A DNA stretch of 64,000 nt, taken from contig CANMZB010000006.1 in assembly GCA_947502265.1 (NCBI GenBank), positions 124,001 to 188,000 on the forward strand, in the 5' to 3' direction. Position numbers and translations under genes: made by a program. The notes beneath the pieces are model-generated. The model made no database searches. It had not been told where the DNA came from and saw only the letters and a list, made by a program, of their open reading frames with translations. Origin of the DNA: an uncultured Sulfitobacter sp. (GTDB lineage Bacteria > Pseudomonadota > Alphaproteobacteria > Rhodobacterales > Rhodobacteraceae). Below are positions 26,621 through 37,812 of the stretch, in pieces. Positions within the stretch are counted from its first letter, which is position 1; every line of letters begins with the position of its first letter.

Positions 26621-28645
26621 ATGACATCGTCCGAAAACCCGCTGCTGCAAGACTGGAAAACGCCCTTTGGCCTCGCGCCGTTTGACGCGGTAGCCGATAC
26701 CGATTTCGCCCCCGCCCTCGAAGAGGCTTTGAGCGCCCACAGCGCCGAGATCGACGCCATTGCGAGCAATGCGCAGGTGCCGACGTTCGCCAACACCGTC
26801 GAGGCGCTGGAGGCGGCTGGCCATCTGCTTGATCAGGTGCTTGGCGTGTTCTTTACCGTCGCAGGTGCCGACAGCAATCCGGCCCGCGAGGCGTTGCAGC
26901 GCGATTTCTCGCCTAAACTCTCGGCGCATTTTTCCGAGATTTCAGCCAACAAGCCACTGTTTGCGCGGATTAATGCGGTCTGGGAAAAGCGCGACACCCT
27001 TGGCCTGAGCAACGAACAGGCGCGGGTGCTGATGCTCGCGCACCGTGGCTTTGTGCGCTCGGGTGCGGCGCTGTCAGGGGCGCAAGAGACGCGTTTGAAA
27101 GAGATCAAAGGGCGGCTTGCCGTGCTGGGGACCGATTTCACCCAGAACCTGCTGGGCGACGAGCGTAGCTGGTTTATGCCGCTCGAAGAGGCCGATCTGG
27201 AAGGGCTCCCCGATTTTGTGATCGACACCGCCCGTGCGGCAGGCGAAGAGAAAGAGGCGGGCGGCCCGGTTGTCACCCTGTCGCGGTCTCTGATCACGCC
27301 GTTTCTGCAATTCAGCCCGCGCCGAGATCTGCGCAAGCGTGCCTTTCAGGCGTGGGAAGCGCGCGGCGCAAATGGTGGCGAGACGGACAACCGCGCCATC
27401 GCCGCCGAAATCCTGGCCTTGCGCGCCGAGCGCGCCAAGCTGTTGGGCTATGCCACCTTTGCGGATTACAAGCTGGAAACCGAGATGGCCAAGACGCCGC
27501 AGGCCGTGCGTGATCTGCTGATGGCGGTGTGGGAGCCAGCCCGCGCACAGGCCAACGCCGATGCGGAAACCCTGCAAAAGATGATGCAGGAAGACGGGGT
27601 GAACGACGATCTGGCCCCGTGGGACTGGCGCTACTACGCCGAGAAACGGCGCGCGGCAGAACATGATCTGGATGAGGCGGCGCTGAAACCCTACTTCCAG
27701 CTTGACCGGATGATCGAGGCGTCGTTTGCCTGCGCCAACCGTCTGTTCGGGCTTGAGTTCGCGCCGCTTGACGTGCCGCTTTACCACCCGGATTGCCGTG
27801 CGTGGGACGTGACGCGGGATGGCAAGCATGTGGCCGTGTTCATCGGTGATTATTTCGCGCGCGGCTCCAAACGCTCGGGGGCGTGGTGTTCTGCGATGCG
27901 CGCACAGGCCAAATTCCCCAAGGAGCAAACCCCTGTTGTCATCAACGTGTGCAACTTCGCCAAGGGCGATCCGGCGCTTTTGTCCTACGATGATGCGCGC
28001 ACGCTGTTTCACGAATTCGGCCATGCGTTGCACCAGATGTTGTCTGATGTGACCTACGAAAGCGTCTCCGGCACGTCCGTGGCGCGTGATTTTGTCGAAC
28101 TGCCAAGCCAGCTTTATGAGCACTGGCTGGAGGTGCCTGAAGTTTTGGGCGAATTCGCCACCCATGCCAAAACGGGTGAGCCGATGCCGAAAGAGATGCT
28201 CGACAAGGTGCTGGGTGCCGCGACCTTTGATATGGGGTTCCAGACCGTTGAATATGTCGCCTCGGCTCTCGTTGATCTGGCATTCCACGAAGACGATGTG
28301 CCGGACGATCCGATGGCCAAACAGCGCGCGGTCCTTGCCGGTATCGGGATGCCAAACGCGATCACCATGCGCCACGCGACGCCACATTTCGCGCATGTGT
28401 TCTCCGGTGACGGCTATTCCAGCGGCTATTACAGTTACATGTGGTCCGAAGTGATGGATGCCGATGCGTTCGAAGCCTTCGAAGAAGCGGGCGGTGCCTT
28501 TGATCCCGAACGCGCCAAAGCGCTTGAGGAAAACATCCTCTCCACGGGCGGCAGCCGCGATGCGGCAGAGCTTTATATCGCGTTTCGTGGCCGTTTGCCG
28601 GGGGTCGAGGCGCTGCTTAAAGGGCGCGGTCTTAACGCGGCGTAG
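26621..28645 (+). CDS. M3 family oligopeptidase (Dcp/OpdA-like)
   Basis: This 674-residue zinc metallopeptidase has the signature LFHEFGHALHQML near residue 463 (HExxH) with the third ligand in VELPSQLYEHW. Other M3 features are WDWRYYAEKRR and FSGDGYSSGYYSYMWSEVMD near the C-terminus, which line the substrate cleft. No signal peptide is seen, so it is probably a cytoplasmic enzyme that degrades short peptides; dipeptidyl carboxypeptidase and oligopeptidase A cannot be told apart here. ATG 26621 has AAAGGAG upstream, better than the GTG at 26600. Confidence 0.92.
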   Translation: MTSSENPLLQDWKTPFGLAPFDAVADTDFAPALEEALSAHSAEIDAIASNAQVPTFANTVEALEAAGHLLDQVLGVFFTVAGADSNPAREALQRDFSPKLSAHFSEISANKPLFARINAVWEKRDTLGLSNEQARVLMLAHRGFVRSGAALSGAQETRLKEIKGRLAVLGTDFTQNLLGDERSWFMPLEEADLEGLPDFVIDTARAAGEEKEAGGPVVTLSRSLITPFLQFSPRRDLRKRAFQAWEARGANGGETDNRAIAAEILALRAERAKLLGYATFADYKLETEMAKTPQAVRDLLMAVWEPARAQANADAETLQKMMQEDGVNDDLAPWDWRYYAEKRRAAEHDLDEAALKPYFQLDRMIEASFACANRLFGLEFAPLDVPLYHPDCRAWDVTRDGKHVAVFIGDYFARGSKRSGAWCSAMRAQAKFPKEQTPVVINVCNFAKGDPALLSYDDARTLFHEFGHALHQMLSDVTYESVSGTSVARDFVELPSQLYEHWLEVPEVLGEFATHAKTGEPMPKEMLDKVLGAATFDMGFQTVEYVASALVDLAFHEDDVPDDPMAKQRAVLAGIGMPNAITMRHATPHFAHVFSGDGYSSGYYSYMWSEVMDADAFEAFEEAGGAFDPERAKALEENILSTGGSRDAAELYIAFRGRLPGVEALLKGRGLNAA

Positions 28646-28650
28646 TCAGG

Positions 28651-28687
28651 CGCTCGGGCAGGGCGCAACAGCCGCCTTGCCCGAGCG
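28651..28687. terminator. candidate hairpin between convergent genes
   Basis: A 15-bp stem with one G-T pair, CGCTCGGGCAGGGCG at 28651-28665 and CGCCTTGCCCGAGCG at 28673-28687, closes a 7-nt loop. No T run follows on either side, so termination strength is uncertain. Confidence 0.5.
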
Positions 28688-28691
28688 ATAC

Positions 28692-29621
28692 TCAATACCC
28701 CAGTTCGCGGTCCACCAGATTGATAAACGGCTCACCCGCCTCGCCGCGGCGGATGTTTTCCACGACAACTTCCGATGCCGTTACCGCGCGTGTATCTGCC
28801 GCGATATGGGGCGTGACAGTGACGTGCGGGTGCGCCCAAAAGGGGTGTTCCTGCGGCAAGGGCTCGATCCGGAAGACATCCAGCGTGGCATGGGCGATCT
28901 GCCCGGCATCAAGCGCCGCGATCAGCGCGTCATCATCAATCAAAGGCCCCCGGCCCGGATTGATCAGGAACGCGCCCTTGGGCATCTGCGCCAGCGTGTC
29001 GGCATTTATGATATTCTTGGTGGCAGGCGTGTCTGGCAACAAGGTGACCGCAATTTGCGCAGCTGCAAGAGCCTGCGCCAGCCCCTCGTCGCCGTGCAGG
29101 CAGGTGACGCCCTCGACATTTTTCGCGCTGCGCGACCATCCGGTAACGCGAAAGCCCAGCCCCAGAAGTGCATGCGCACAGGCCGTTCCCAATGCGCCAA
29201 GGCCAAGAATCACCACCTCGCGCTCACGCGCCAGCGGTGGTGTTTTTGCGTCCCAATGATGGTCGGGGTTCACAATATGCGCGTCCATGCCCAGATGATA
29301 ACGCATCACATGGCCGGTAACCCATTCCACCATGCCTGTCGTCAACCCCGGATCAACCATCCGCGCCAGCGGGATATCGAGGGTCTCGTTGCCGGTGATC
29401 TTTTCGACACCAGCCCAGAGGTTCAGCACTGCCTTGGCGCGGGTGTAGGGCGTGAAATCCTGTAGATCGCTGTTGGGCGCATAGACGATGTAATCAACGT
29501 CTTGGGCGGGCATTTCAGTCGCCAGATTTGCGTCGATTCCGGCAGCTTTCAATGCCGTGCGCAGAGGCGCTTCATAGGTTGTCCAACGTTCGGGGCGGGC
29601 GGCAAACAGAACGTTGATCAT
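28692..29621 (-). CDS. D-2-hydroxyacid dehydrogenase (glyoxylate/hydroxypyruvate reductase A-like)
   Basis: This 309-residue NAD(P)-dependent enzyme has the Rossmann motif ILGLGALGTACAHALLGLGF near residue 140 and INPGRGPLIDDDALIAAL near 225. The catalytic Glu and His lie in DVFRIEPLPQEHPFWAHP and VTPHIAADTR. The layout resembles GhrA, which reduces glyoxylate and hydroxypyruvate; related substrates are possible. It overlaps the upstream VOC gene by 4 bp (ATGA), so the two are co-expressed. Confidence 0.88.
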   Translation of the reverse strand: MINVLFAARPERWTTYEAPLRTALKAAGIDANLATEMPAQDVDYIVYAPNSDLQDFTPYTRAKAVLNLWAGVEKITGNETLDIPLARMVDPGLTTGMVEWVTGHVMRYHLGMDAHIVNPDHHWDAKTPPLAREREVVILGLGALGTACAHALLGLGFRVTGWSRSAKNVEGVTCLHGDEGLAQALAAAQIAVTLLPDTPATKNIINADTLAQMPKGAFLINPGRGPLIDDDALIAALDAGQIAHATLDVFRIEPLPQEHPFWAHPHVTVTPHIAADTRAVTASEVVVENIRRGEAGEPFINLVDRELGY

Positions 29622-30028
29622 CGCGCAAAAGCTCCCGCCATGTTGGCCAGCCCTTTTATCTCGATGGGATTGCCCGAGGGGTCCATAAAGAACATCGTCG
29701 ATTGCTCGCCCGGCTCCCCTTCAAATCGCGTGTGCGGTGCCAGAACAAAATCCAAGTCCTCGGCAATCAAGCGGTCCGCCAGCGCACGCCAGTTTTCATG
29801 CTCAAGCACGACGCCGAAATGGGGCATCGGCACCTTATGTTCGCCGACCAATCCTGTGGCCGCGACATCCATCGGTTTTCCCAGATGGCACGACAGCTGA
29901 TGCCCGAAGAAATCGAAATCAACCCAGGTGTCCGTGCTGCGTCCTTCGGAGCAGCCCAGCAGCCCGCCATAAAAGGCGCGTGTTTGATCAAGGTCGGTGA
30001 CGTTGAAGGCGAAATGAAAGATAGACAT
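29618..30028 (-). CDS. VOC/glyoxalase superfamily protein
   Basis: This 136-residue protein has the paired beta-alpha-beta-beta-beta units of the vicinal-oxygen-chelate fold: MSIFHFAFNVTDLDQTRAFY at the start, PMPHFGVVLEHENW in the middle and MFFMDPSGNPIEIKGL near the end, supplying His and Glu metal ligands. Members include lyases, isomerases and dioxygenases; the reaction here is unknown. It overlaps the hydroxyacid dehydrogenase gene. A role in the same aldehyde or hydroxyacid pathway is inference. Confidence 0.85.
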   Translation of the reverse strand: MSIFHFAFNVTDLDQTRAFYGGLLGCSEGRSTDTWVDFDFFGHQLSCHLGKPMDVAATGLVGEHKVPMPHFGVVLEHENWRALADRLIAEDLDFVLAPHTRFEGEPGEQSTMFFMDPSGNPIEIKGLANMAGAFAR

Positions 30029-30094
30029 GAGCGGCCTTTCTGGCAGGGGTATTTACCCCCTGTCTAACGTGCCGCGCGGTCCCTGCCAATCGCC

Positions 30095-31234
30095 TCAACG
30101 CGGCCTGTGAACATGGGCCGATTGCACCAGCCCGAAGGCCAGCATCAACACCAGCATCGCAGAGCCGCCATAGCTTACCAGCGGCAGCGGAACCCCCACT
30201 ACCGGCGCCAGCCCCATCACCATCGACATGTTCACCGAGAAGAACAAAAAGAAGTTGAGCGCGACTCCCAGCGTGAGCAGCGAGGCAAAGCGGTCTTTGT
30301 TCATCACGGCCGAGGCGACGCAGAAAACGATGATCAGCGCATAAAGCGTGAGCAGTGACACCCCGCCGAGAAAGCCAAACTCTTCGGCCAACGTGGTGAA
30401 AATGAAATCGGTGTGCTTTTCCGGTAGGAAGTTCAGGCGCGATTGCGTGCCTTGCATAAATCCGCGTCCGGTCCAGCCCCCCGATCCCAGCGCGATCTTG
30501 GACTGGGTAATGTGATACCCCGCGCCCAGCGGATCAGTGCTTGGATCAAGAAACGTGTCGATCCGGCGGAACTGGTAATTCTGCAACATCTGCCACGAGG
30601 TGCCGCGCGATTTGAACACGGTCGTCACCAGCCCGATAAACGCCGCAAGCACCGTTGCGAAATAGGCCCAATGCACACCGGCAAGAAACATCAACCCGCC
30701 CCCTGCCGCCAGAAGCAGGATCGCGGTGCCAAGGTCGGGTTGTTTCAGCACCAGCGCCGTCGGCACCAGAATGAATATGAGCGGCAACAAAACCCAAAAC
30801 GGCCGCGATGTTTTCTTTGTAGGGAGCCAGTCATAATAGGCGGCGAGAAACATAACCAATGTGATTTTGGTCAGTTCCGAGGGTTGCAGCCGCATAAAGC
30901 CCAGATCTATCCAGCGCTGCGCCCCCATCCCGACGGAGCCGAAAAACTCCACTCCGATCAGCAGGGCAATCGAGACGCTATAGGCGACACCCGCCAGATT
31001 GCGCCACAGCCAGACCGGCACCAAGCCAACAGCGATCATCAGCACCAGCCCGATGGCAAACCGTTTTATCTGCGGCTCGGCCCATGGGTCATAGCCGCCG
31101 CCAGCAACGGAATAGAGCATCAGAAATCCGGTGCCTGCCACCGCCGTCAGCAACAGTACAAGCGGCCAGTTCAGATAGAAAATCTTGCGCAATCCGGTCG
31201 GGACGGATTTGACGGTATACTCAAGATAGCTCAT
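30095..31234 (-). CDS. rodA: rod-shape peptidoglycan glycosyltransferase RodA
   Basis: This 379-residue SEDS-family membrane protein has about ten helices and the family signatures GWTGRGFMQGTQSRLNFLPE, HTDFIFTTLAEEFGFLGG (catalytic-region Asp/Glu) and VGVPLPLVSYGGSAML. It polymerises lipid II for side-wall growth with PBP2. Its ATG overlaps the mrdA stop (ATGA), the last gene in the leftward mreB-mreC-mreD-mrdA-rodA order. Confidence 0.96.
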   Translation of the reverse strand: MSYLEYTVKSVPTGLRKIFYLNWPLVLLLTAVAGTGFLMLYSVAGGGYDPWAEPQIKRFAIGLVLMIAVGLVPVWLWRNLAGVAYSVSIALLIGVEFFGSVGMGAQRWIDLGFMRLQPSELTKITLVMFLAAYYDWLPTKKTSRPFWVLLPLIFILVPTALVLKQPDLGTAILLLAAGGGLMFLAGVHWAYFATVLAAFIGLVTTVFKSRGTSWQMLQNYQFRRIDTFLDPSTDPLGAGYHITQSKIALGSGGWTGRGFMQGTQSRLNFLPEKHTDFIFTTLAEEFGFLGGVSLLTLYALIIVFCVASAVMNKDRFASLLTLGVALNFFLFFSVNMSMVMGLAPVVGVPLPLVSYGGSAMLVLMLAFGLVQSAHVHRPR

Positions 31235-33153
31235 GCCTGATTTTTGCCCTTGTTGATGCGGGCGTCGGGCTTCACATCACGCAGCTGTTGCTGCTGGGTC
31301 TTGATCCGGCCACGATCCGCCGTGGGATAGGCATCAAGCGGCGGCTCGCCGTTATAAAGCGCCTGAAGCATCGCGTCGCGCGCGATGGGGGCTGCGACTG
31401 TCGATCCGCCGCCGCCATGCTCCACCAGCACGGCACAGGCAAAGCGCGGGGTGTCATAGGGGGCGAAGCCGACGAACAACGCATGGTCGCGCTGCTCCCA
31501 CGGCACCTCGTTGTTGTTGACGATAGCGGAGCGGACCTGCGAGGTGCCGGTCTTGCCCGCCATGCGCATACCTTCGGCGATGATGCGGCTGCGGTAACCG
31601 GTGCCGCGCCTGTCGTTGACGACGGCATACATCGCCTTGCGCATCCGGCGCAGGTTTTGCTCTTTCATGTCAAGCGATCTGTTCCCGCGCACCGATTCCT
31701 CGATCCCGTTGACCGATTTTACGATACGCGGCATCACTTCGCGGCCGGTTGCGATCCGTGCCGTCATGACCGCCAGTTGCAGCGGCGAGGCAAGCATAAA
31801 GCCCTGCCCGATAGAGGCGTTTACCGTATCGCCGATCACCCATGATTCGCCGCGCTGGCGCAGCTTCCAGTCTTTGGTCGGCAACAGGCCGGAGTTGACC
31901 GAGCTGAGCGGCAGGTCGTGCCGGATGCCCAATCCAAAGCGTTGCGCCATGGCGGAAATTTTCTCGATCCCGACCTTGAGCGCCAGATCATAATAATAGA
32001 CGTCGCAGGAGTGTTTCAGCGAGCCTTCCAGATCAAGCCAGCCGTGGCCTCCGCGCTTCCAGCAGTGAAAGCGGCGCCCGCCCACCTCAAGATAGCCGGG
32101 GCAATAGACGGTTTCATCCGCTCCGATGATCCCTTCCTCGATGGCAGCCATCGCCGTCATCATCTTGAACGTCGAGGCGGGGGGGTACGCACCCTGCACC
32201 GTCTTGTTGACGAGCGGGCGGTATCTGGAATTCAGTAGCGGATCGTAATCTCTGGACAAAATGCCGCCGATAAAGAGGTTGGGATCATAGGACGGCGCGG
32301 ACGCATTGGCGACAACATCGCCCTTTTCGCAATCAATGATCACAACAGCCGCACTTTCACCCGCCAACCGTGCCTGCACATAGTTTTGCAGCTTGGCATC
32401 CAGCGTCAGTTGCAGATCGGCACCCGACTGGCCTTCGCGGCGGGCCAGTTCGCGCATCACGCGCCCGGTGGCGTTCACCTCGACCTGTTTGGTGCCTGCT
32501 GTGCCGCGCAAAAGCGCCTCTTCGCGGGCCTCTACGTTGATCTTGCCGATATGGAAGCGCGGAATGCGCAACACCGCGTCGGGGTCTTCCAGTGCATCAA
32601 GGTCTTTCTGGCTCACCCGGCCCACCCGGCCCACCACATGCGCAAAATCCGACCCGCGCGGATAAACCCGGGTTGATCCCACCTCGGGCGAGACACCGGG
32701 CAGGGCGGGGGCGTTCACCGACACAGCGCTCACCGCGTCCCAGCTTACGTTTTCGGCGATGGTCACAGGCAGGAAGGGCGCAGAGCGGTTAAGCTCTGCC
32801 AGCGCGGTTTTCTGCTGCTCTTCGGTCAGATCAATGAGCGGCGCAAGACGCGCCATCACGTCCTCCACATCGCCTGCATCCTCGCGCACGATCACGATGC
32901 GGTAGCTTGGCACGTTTTGCGCCAGTTGCATGCCGTTGCGGTCGAAAATCTCGCCGCGCTTTGGCGGGATCAGACGGATGTTGATACGGTTTTCTTCGGC
33001 CAGCAGGCGAAATTGATCGGCTTGATCGACCTGAAGATATCGCATACGCGCGGCCAGTCCGCCCATAAACAACAGCTGCGCACCGCCGAGCAGGGCGGCA
33101 CGGCGCGAAAGCTTGCCATGGCTGGCGTCGGTATCGGCTCTGCTGCGTCTCAT
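31231..33153 (-). CDS. mrdA: penicillin-binding protein 2
   Basis: This 640-residue class B transpeptidase cross-links peptidoglycan during elongation. After an N-terminal membrane anchor (AALLGGAQLLFMGGLAARM) comes the pedestal domain. The transpeptidase domain has the serine nucleophile in YPPASTFKMM near residue 330, SxN-type HSCDVYY near 390 and KTGTSQVRSAIV near 535. Length is typical. The coding sequence overlaps rodA by 4 bp and follows mreD by 16 bp. Confidence 0.96.
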   Translation of the reverse strand: MRRSRADTDASHGKLSRRAALLGGAQLLFMGGLAARMRYLQVDQADQFRLLAEENRINIRLIPPKRGEIFDRNGMQLAQNVPSYRIVIVREDAGDVEDVMARLAPLIDLTEEQQKTALAELNRSAPFLPVTIAENVSWDAVSAVSVNAPALPGVSPEVGSTRVYPRGSDFAHVVGRVGRVSQKDLDALEDPDAVLRIPRFHIGKINVEAREEALLRGTAGTKQVEVNATGRVMRELARREGQSGADLQLTLDAKLQNYVQARLAGESAAVVIIDCEKGDVVANASAPSYDPNLFIGGILSRDYDPLLNSRYRPLVNKTVQGAYPPASTFKMMTAMAAIEEGIIGADETVYCPGYLEVGGRRFHCWKRGGHGWLDLEGSLKHSCDVYYYDLALKVGIEKISAMAQRFGLGIRHDLPLSSVNSGLLPTKDWKLRQRGESWVIGDTVNASIGQGFMLASPLQLAVMTARIATGREVMPRIVKSVNGIEESVRGNRSLDMKEQNLRRMRKAMYAVVNDRRGTGYRSRIIAEGMRMAGKTGTSQVRSAIVNNNEVPWEQRDHALFVGFAPYDTPRFACAVLVEHGGGGSTVAAPIARDAMLQALYNGEPPLDAYPTADRGRIKTQQQQLRDVKPDARINKGKNQA

Positions 33154-33169
33154 GTGACCGGTCCTTTCG

Positions 33170-33802
33170 TCATCCGCGCTGGTTCATGGAATCAAGATCT
33201 CCGGGGGCTGATTTTCGCACCCCCATCAGGGTACGGGTCACAAACACGATGGCCGGATAAAACAGAACTGTCATGCCCAGCTCAAACAGGCTGAGCCCCA
33301 GTTGCGGCGGCGGTATGAGTAGAACTGATAGCACAAACCGGTTGGCCAGCAAAATGCCCGTCAGCATAACGGCAACTGTGATCCACTCGGCCCCGAAGGT
33401 GCTGTCGCGCAGGGTGCGCCCGCGCGTCTTGAGGTTTTCACATGCCAGCAGCGCGAGCAGTGCCCACAGCCCCGGCGGGCGCTGTAACAGCAGATCGCTG
33501 ACCAGAAAGACCACCGCCAGCAGGATCGCAGGCACATATTCGGGCCGCCGCAGCGACCATGCGAAGGCAAAGCAGATCAACAGATCGGGCGAGACCCACA
33601 TGCGCGCGCTGCCGTGGCTCAAAAGTTCGCGCAACCGTGCTTCTGCGGGATCAATGGCCGCGAGGGGCGGGGACAGGTCGGGCGCAAAAAGGCCAACCGG
33701 CTGGGTTTCGAGGGGCAACAGGTGGAAGAACGCATTCACGAGAGCAAGCCCGACAAACGCGGCACGCATAAGCCACAGCCGCGCGGAGGACAGATTATCC
33801 AT
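33170..33802 (-). CDS. mreD: rod shape-determining protein MreD
   Basis: This 210-residue membrane protein has five or six hydrophobic helices. MreD proteins diverge strongly in sequence; the call rests on its position between mreC (3 bp apart) and mrdA, its size and its helix pattern. It is thought to link MreC, PBP2 and RodA in the elongasome. Confidence 0.85.
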   Translation of the reverse strand: MDNLSSARLWLMRAAFVGLALVNAFFHLLPLETQPVGLFAPDLSPPLAAIDPAEARLRELLSHGSARMWVSPDLLICFAFAWSLRRPEYVPAILLAVVFLVSDLLLQRPPGLWALLALLACENLKTRGRTLRDSTFGAEWITVAVMLTGILLANRFVLSVLLIPPPQLGLSLFELGMTVLFYPAIVFVTRTLMGVRKSAPGDLDSMNQRG

Positions 33803-33805
33803 GGC

Positions 33806-34723
33806 TCACTCCACCGCTTGCGGGGCAAAGTTGGGCAGCGGGAAGGCATTATCGGCGGCTCCAAGGCCGCTCCGAATGACCGACGGGTGGTCTGCCACGC
33901 TTTCGGTGCCGTGATGGCGCAGGACGCGCAGGAATTCCAGCCGCTCGAAATCTGCGGCCAGCCGCACCCGCAGCCGCCCGCCCGGATCGGCGGCAATCTG
34001 CCCGATCAGCAGGCCTTCGGGGAATACACCACCGTCGCCCGAGCTGATGACGCGGTCCCCGGGGCGCACCAGATCGGGGTTCTCCAGAAAATCAATTGGC
34101 GGCGCGGCAGAGTTGTCACCGGCCACAATCGCGCGCTGGCCCGAAGGCTGGATGGTTGCGGGGATGCGGCTGGACGCGTCGGTCAGCAGGATCACCCGCG
34201 CGGTGTTTTCCCCGACGCCTGAAATCCGCCCGACAAGGCCGATGCCGTCCATCGTGGCCCACCCTTCGATCAACCCGTCGCGCCCGCCGATATTAAGCAG
34301 GACCGATTGCCGATAGGGCGAACCGCTGTCGGCCATTACAACGCCGGTGACGTAGGTCAGGCGCGGATCAAGCCGCACATTGTTAAGATCGAGAAGCCGC
34401 GCGTTTTCCTGCTCAAGCTGCAACGCCGCTTCTTTCCACGTCTGCATCCGGCGCAGTTCGGAGCGTAGCTCCTGATTTTGCGCGGACAGGCGTTGATAGC
34501 TTTGAAAATCGCGCACCAGATTGATGGTGCCGGTGACAGGTGCCATCGCCCAATCGAAATTCGGCACAATCTGGTCCGTGATTTGTGCCCGAAACCGTTC
34601 GACGCGGGGGCTGTCGATCCGCCAGACGATGAAGATACCCAACAAGGCCAGCACCAGCACAGCCAGCAGTATCCGGCGCAGGGGGCCAGTATAATCGCTC
34701 GACTGTGATCTGTCTCTGGCCAT
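33806..34723 (-). CDS. mreC: rod shape-determining protein MreC
   Basis: This 305-residue protein has one N-terminal membrane helix (RRILLAVLVLALLGIFIVW), a coiled-coil stretch (residues about 70-115, QSYQRLSAQNQELRSELRRM) and the periplasmic beta-barrel domain (VMADSGSPYRQSVLLNIGGR, DASSRIPATIQPSGQRAIVA, ISSGDGGVFPEGLLIGQI). It scaffolds PBP2 and RodA activity with MreB. It lies 27 bp after mreB. Confidence 0.95.
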   Translation of the reverse strand: MARDRSQSSDYTGPLRRILLAVLVLALLGIFIVWRIDSPRVERFRAQITDQIVPNFDWAMAPVTGTINLVRDFQSYQRLSAQNQELRSELRRMQTWKEAALQLEQENARLLDLNNVRLDPRLTYVTGVVMADSGSPYRQSVLLNIGGRDGLIEGWATMDGIGLVGRISGVGENTARVILLTDASSRIPATIQPSGQRAIVAGDNSAAPPIDFLENPDLVRPGDRVISSGDGGVFPEGLLIGQIAADPGGRLRVRLAADFERLEFLRVLRHHGTESVADHPSVIRSGLGAADNAFPLPNFAPQAVE

Positions 34724-34750
34724 GGCGGCGTGGCGCCCTCCGAGGCGGGA

Positions 34751-36127
<1,377 letters not shown>

Positions 36128-37720
36128 TCAGCCCACGTCTTTGTAGCTGACTTCACGTTTGTCTGTGCCGCCTTTTTCGCGACGCACCAGCAGCCGGTTG
36201 AGGGCATGAACATAGGCGCGCACGGAGGCGACGACAGTGTCGGTATCAGCGGACTGGCCGGTAACAATCCGCCCGTCCTCTTCCATCCGCACCGATACGG
36301 TGGCCTGCGCATCGGTGCCTTCGGTGACTGCCGCCACCTGATAAAGCTGCAAGCGCGCGGTATGGGGAACCAGCGCTTTGATGCAGTTAAAGGACGCGTC
36401 TACGGGGCCATCGCCGGTCTGCTCTGTGTTTTGCTCGGTGCCATCGACAACCAGCGTCATCGTTGCCGCGTTCGGGCCTTCGGTGCCGCAAACGACGCGC
36501 ATGGACTTCAGCTTGATCCGGTCGGTTTCGGGGTCTGTCGCGATGCGCATCAGCGCAATCAGATCCTCGTCGTAAATTTCCTTTTTGCGGTCGGCCAGTT
36601 CCTTGAACCGCACGAACACATCCTTGAGCTGGTTATCGCCCAATTCATATCCGAGGTTTTCCAGCTTGGAACGCAAGGCGGCGCGGCCGGAGTGTTTGCC
36701 CATCACGATATTCGTCTCGGCCAGGCCGACGTCTTCGGGGCGCATGATCTCGAAGGTTTCTGCGTTTTTGAGCATACCGTCCTGATGGATGCCGGATTCA
36801 TGTGCAAAAGCGTTCTTGCCCACAATCGCCTTGTTGTACTGAACCGCAAAGCCCGACACAGACGCGACGCGGCGCGATATGTTCATGATCTTGGAGCTGT
36901 CCACGCCGGTCTGGTAGGGCATAATATCATTGCGCACTTTCAGCGCCATTACGACCTCTTCAAGCGCGGTATTGCCCGCGCGCTCGCCCAATCCGTTGAT
37001 GGTGCATTCGATCTGGCGCGCGCCTGCTTCCACAGCGGCAAGGCTGTTGGCAGTCGCCATGCCCAAATCGTTGTGGCAGTGGGTGGCAAAGATGATCCCG
37101 TCCGCGCCGGGCACTTTTTCCAGAAGCATCGCGATCAAAGCAGCGCTTTCGCGTGGTGCGGTATAGCCGACGGTATCGGGAATGTTGATCGTCGTCGCGC
37201 CCGCATTGATTGCGATCTCGACCGTGCGACACAGGAAGTCCTCTTCGGTGCGGGTCGCGTCCATCGGGGACCATTGCACGTTGTCACACAGGTTGCGTGC
37301 GTGGCTTACCGTCTCGTGGATGCGGTCGGCCATCTCGTCCATGGTGAGGTTCGGGATAGCGCGGTGCAGCGGCGAGGTGCCGATAAACGTGTGGATGCGC
37401 GGCTGTTTTGCGTGTTTGATCGCCTCCCAGCAGCGGTCGATGTCGCCGAATTGCGCACGGGCCAGCCCGCAGATCTGGGCGTTTTGTGATTGCCGCGCGA
37501 TTTCCGAAACGGCGGCAAAATCGCCCTCGGAGGCAATGGGAAAACCGGCCTCGATGATGTCGACGCCCATCTCGTCGAGAAGCTGTGCGATCTCCAGCTT
37601 TTCGGCGTGGGTCATGGTTGCGCCGGGGGATTGTTCGCCGTCGCGCAGGGTTGTGTCGAAGATCAGGACGCGGTCTTGAGTCGTGCTGGAGGCGCGCGCT
37701 GCGGATGTCTGGTCGGTCAT
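36128..37720 (-). CDS. leuA: 2-isopropylmalate synthase
   Basis: This 530-residue enzyme condenses acetyl-CoA and 2-oxoisovalerate, the first committed step of leucine synthesis. The TIM barrel begins [19 protein letters not shown], with metal ligands in [14 protein letters not shown] near residue 215 and [28 protein letters not shown] follows, and the C-terminal regulatory domain (from about residue 400) binds leucine for feedback inhibition. It is preceded by a leucine-rich leader ORF and a hairpin, indicating attenuation control, and followed by a terminator. Confidence 0.97.
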   Translation of the reverse strand: MTDQTSAARASSTTQDRVLIFDTTLRDGEQSPGATMTHAEKLEIAQLLDEMGVDIIEAGFPIASEGDFAAVSEIARQSQNAQICGLARAQFGDIDRCWEAIKHAKQPRIHTFIGTSPLHRAIPNLTMDEMADRIHETVSHARNLCDNVQWSPMDATRTEEDFLCRTVEIAINAGATTINIPDTVGYTAPRESAALIAMLLEKVPGADGIIFATHCHNDLGMATANSLAAVEAGARQIECTINGLGERAGNTALEEVVMALKVRNDIMPYQTGVDSSKIMNISRRVASVSGFAVQYNKAIVGKNAFAHESGIHQDGMLKNAETFEIMRPEDVGLAETNIVMGKHSGRAALRSKLENLGYELGDNQLKDVFVRFKELADRKKEIYDEDLIALMRIATDPETDRIKLKSMRVVCGTEGPNAATMTLVVDGTEQNTEQTGDGPVDASFNCIKALVPHTARLQLYQVAAVTEGTDAQATVSVRMEEDGRIVTGQSADTDTVVASVRAYVHALNRLLVRREKGGTDKREVSYKDVG

Positions 37721-37776
37721 GTGATTGGCTTTCTGTCTTGCTGCTGTTGCTATGTGTCCTTGGCGCGCGGCACGTC

Positions 37777-37812
37777 CCTCTGAGCGGGCGCGCCGGATGG
37801 CACGCTCAGAGG
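37777..37812 (-). promoter_or_regulatory. candidate leu attenuator hairpin
   Basis: A perfect 10-bp stem, CCTCTGAGCG (minus strand, 37812-37803) with CGCTCAGAGG (37786-37777), encloses a 16-nt GC-rich loop. The stop codon of the leader peptide lies inside the 5' arm, so ribosome position on the leader would decide whether the stem forms. There is no T run after it, so it may act with another element or at the level of translation. It lies 56 nt upstream of the leuA start. Confidence 0.65.

Noticed and set aside
27981-28050. HEFGH motif considered as an M4/M13 peptidase
   Set aside because: The surrounding sequence and the C-terminal GYSSGYYSYMWSE block are of the M3 family.
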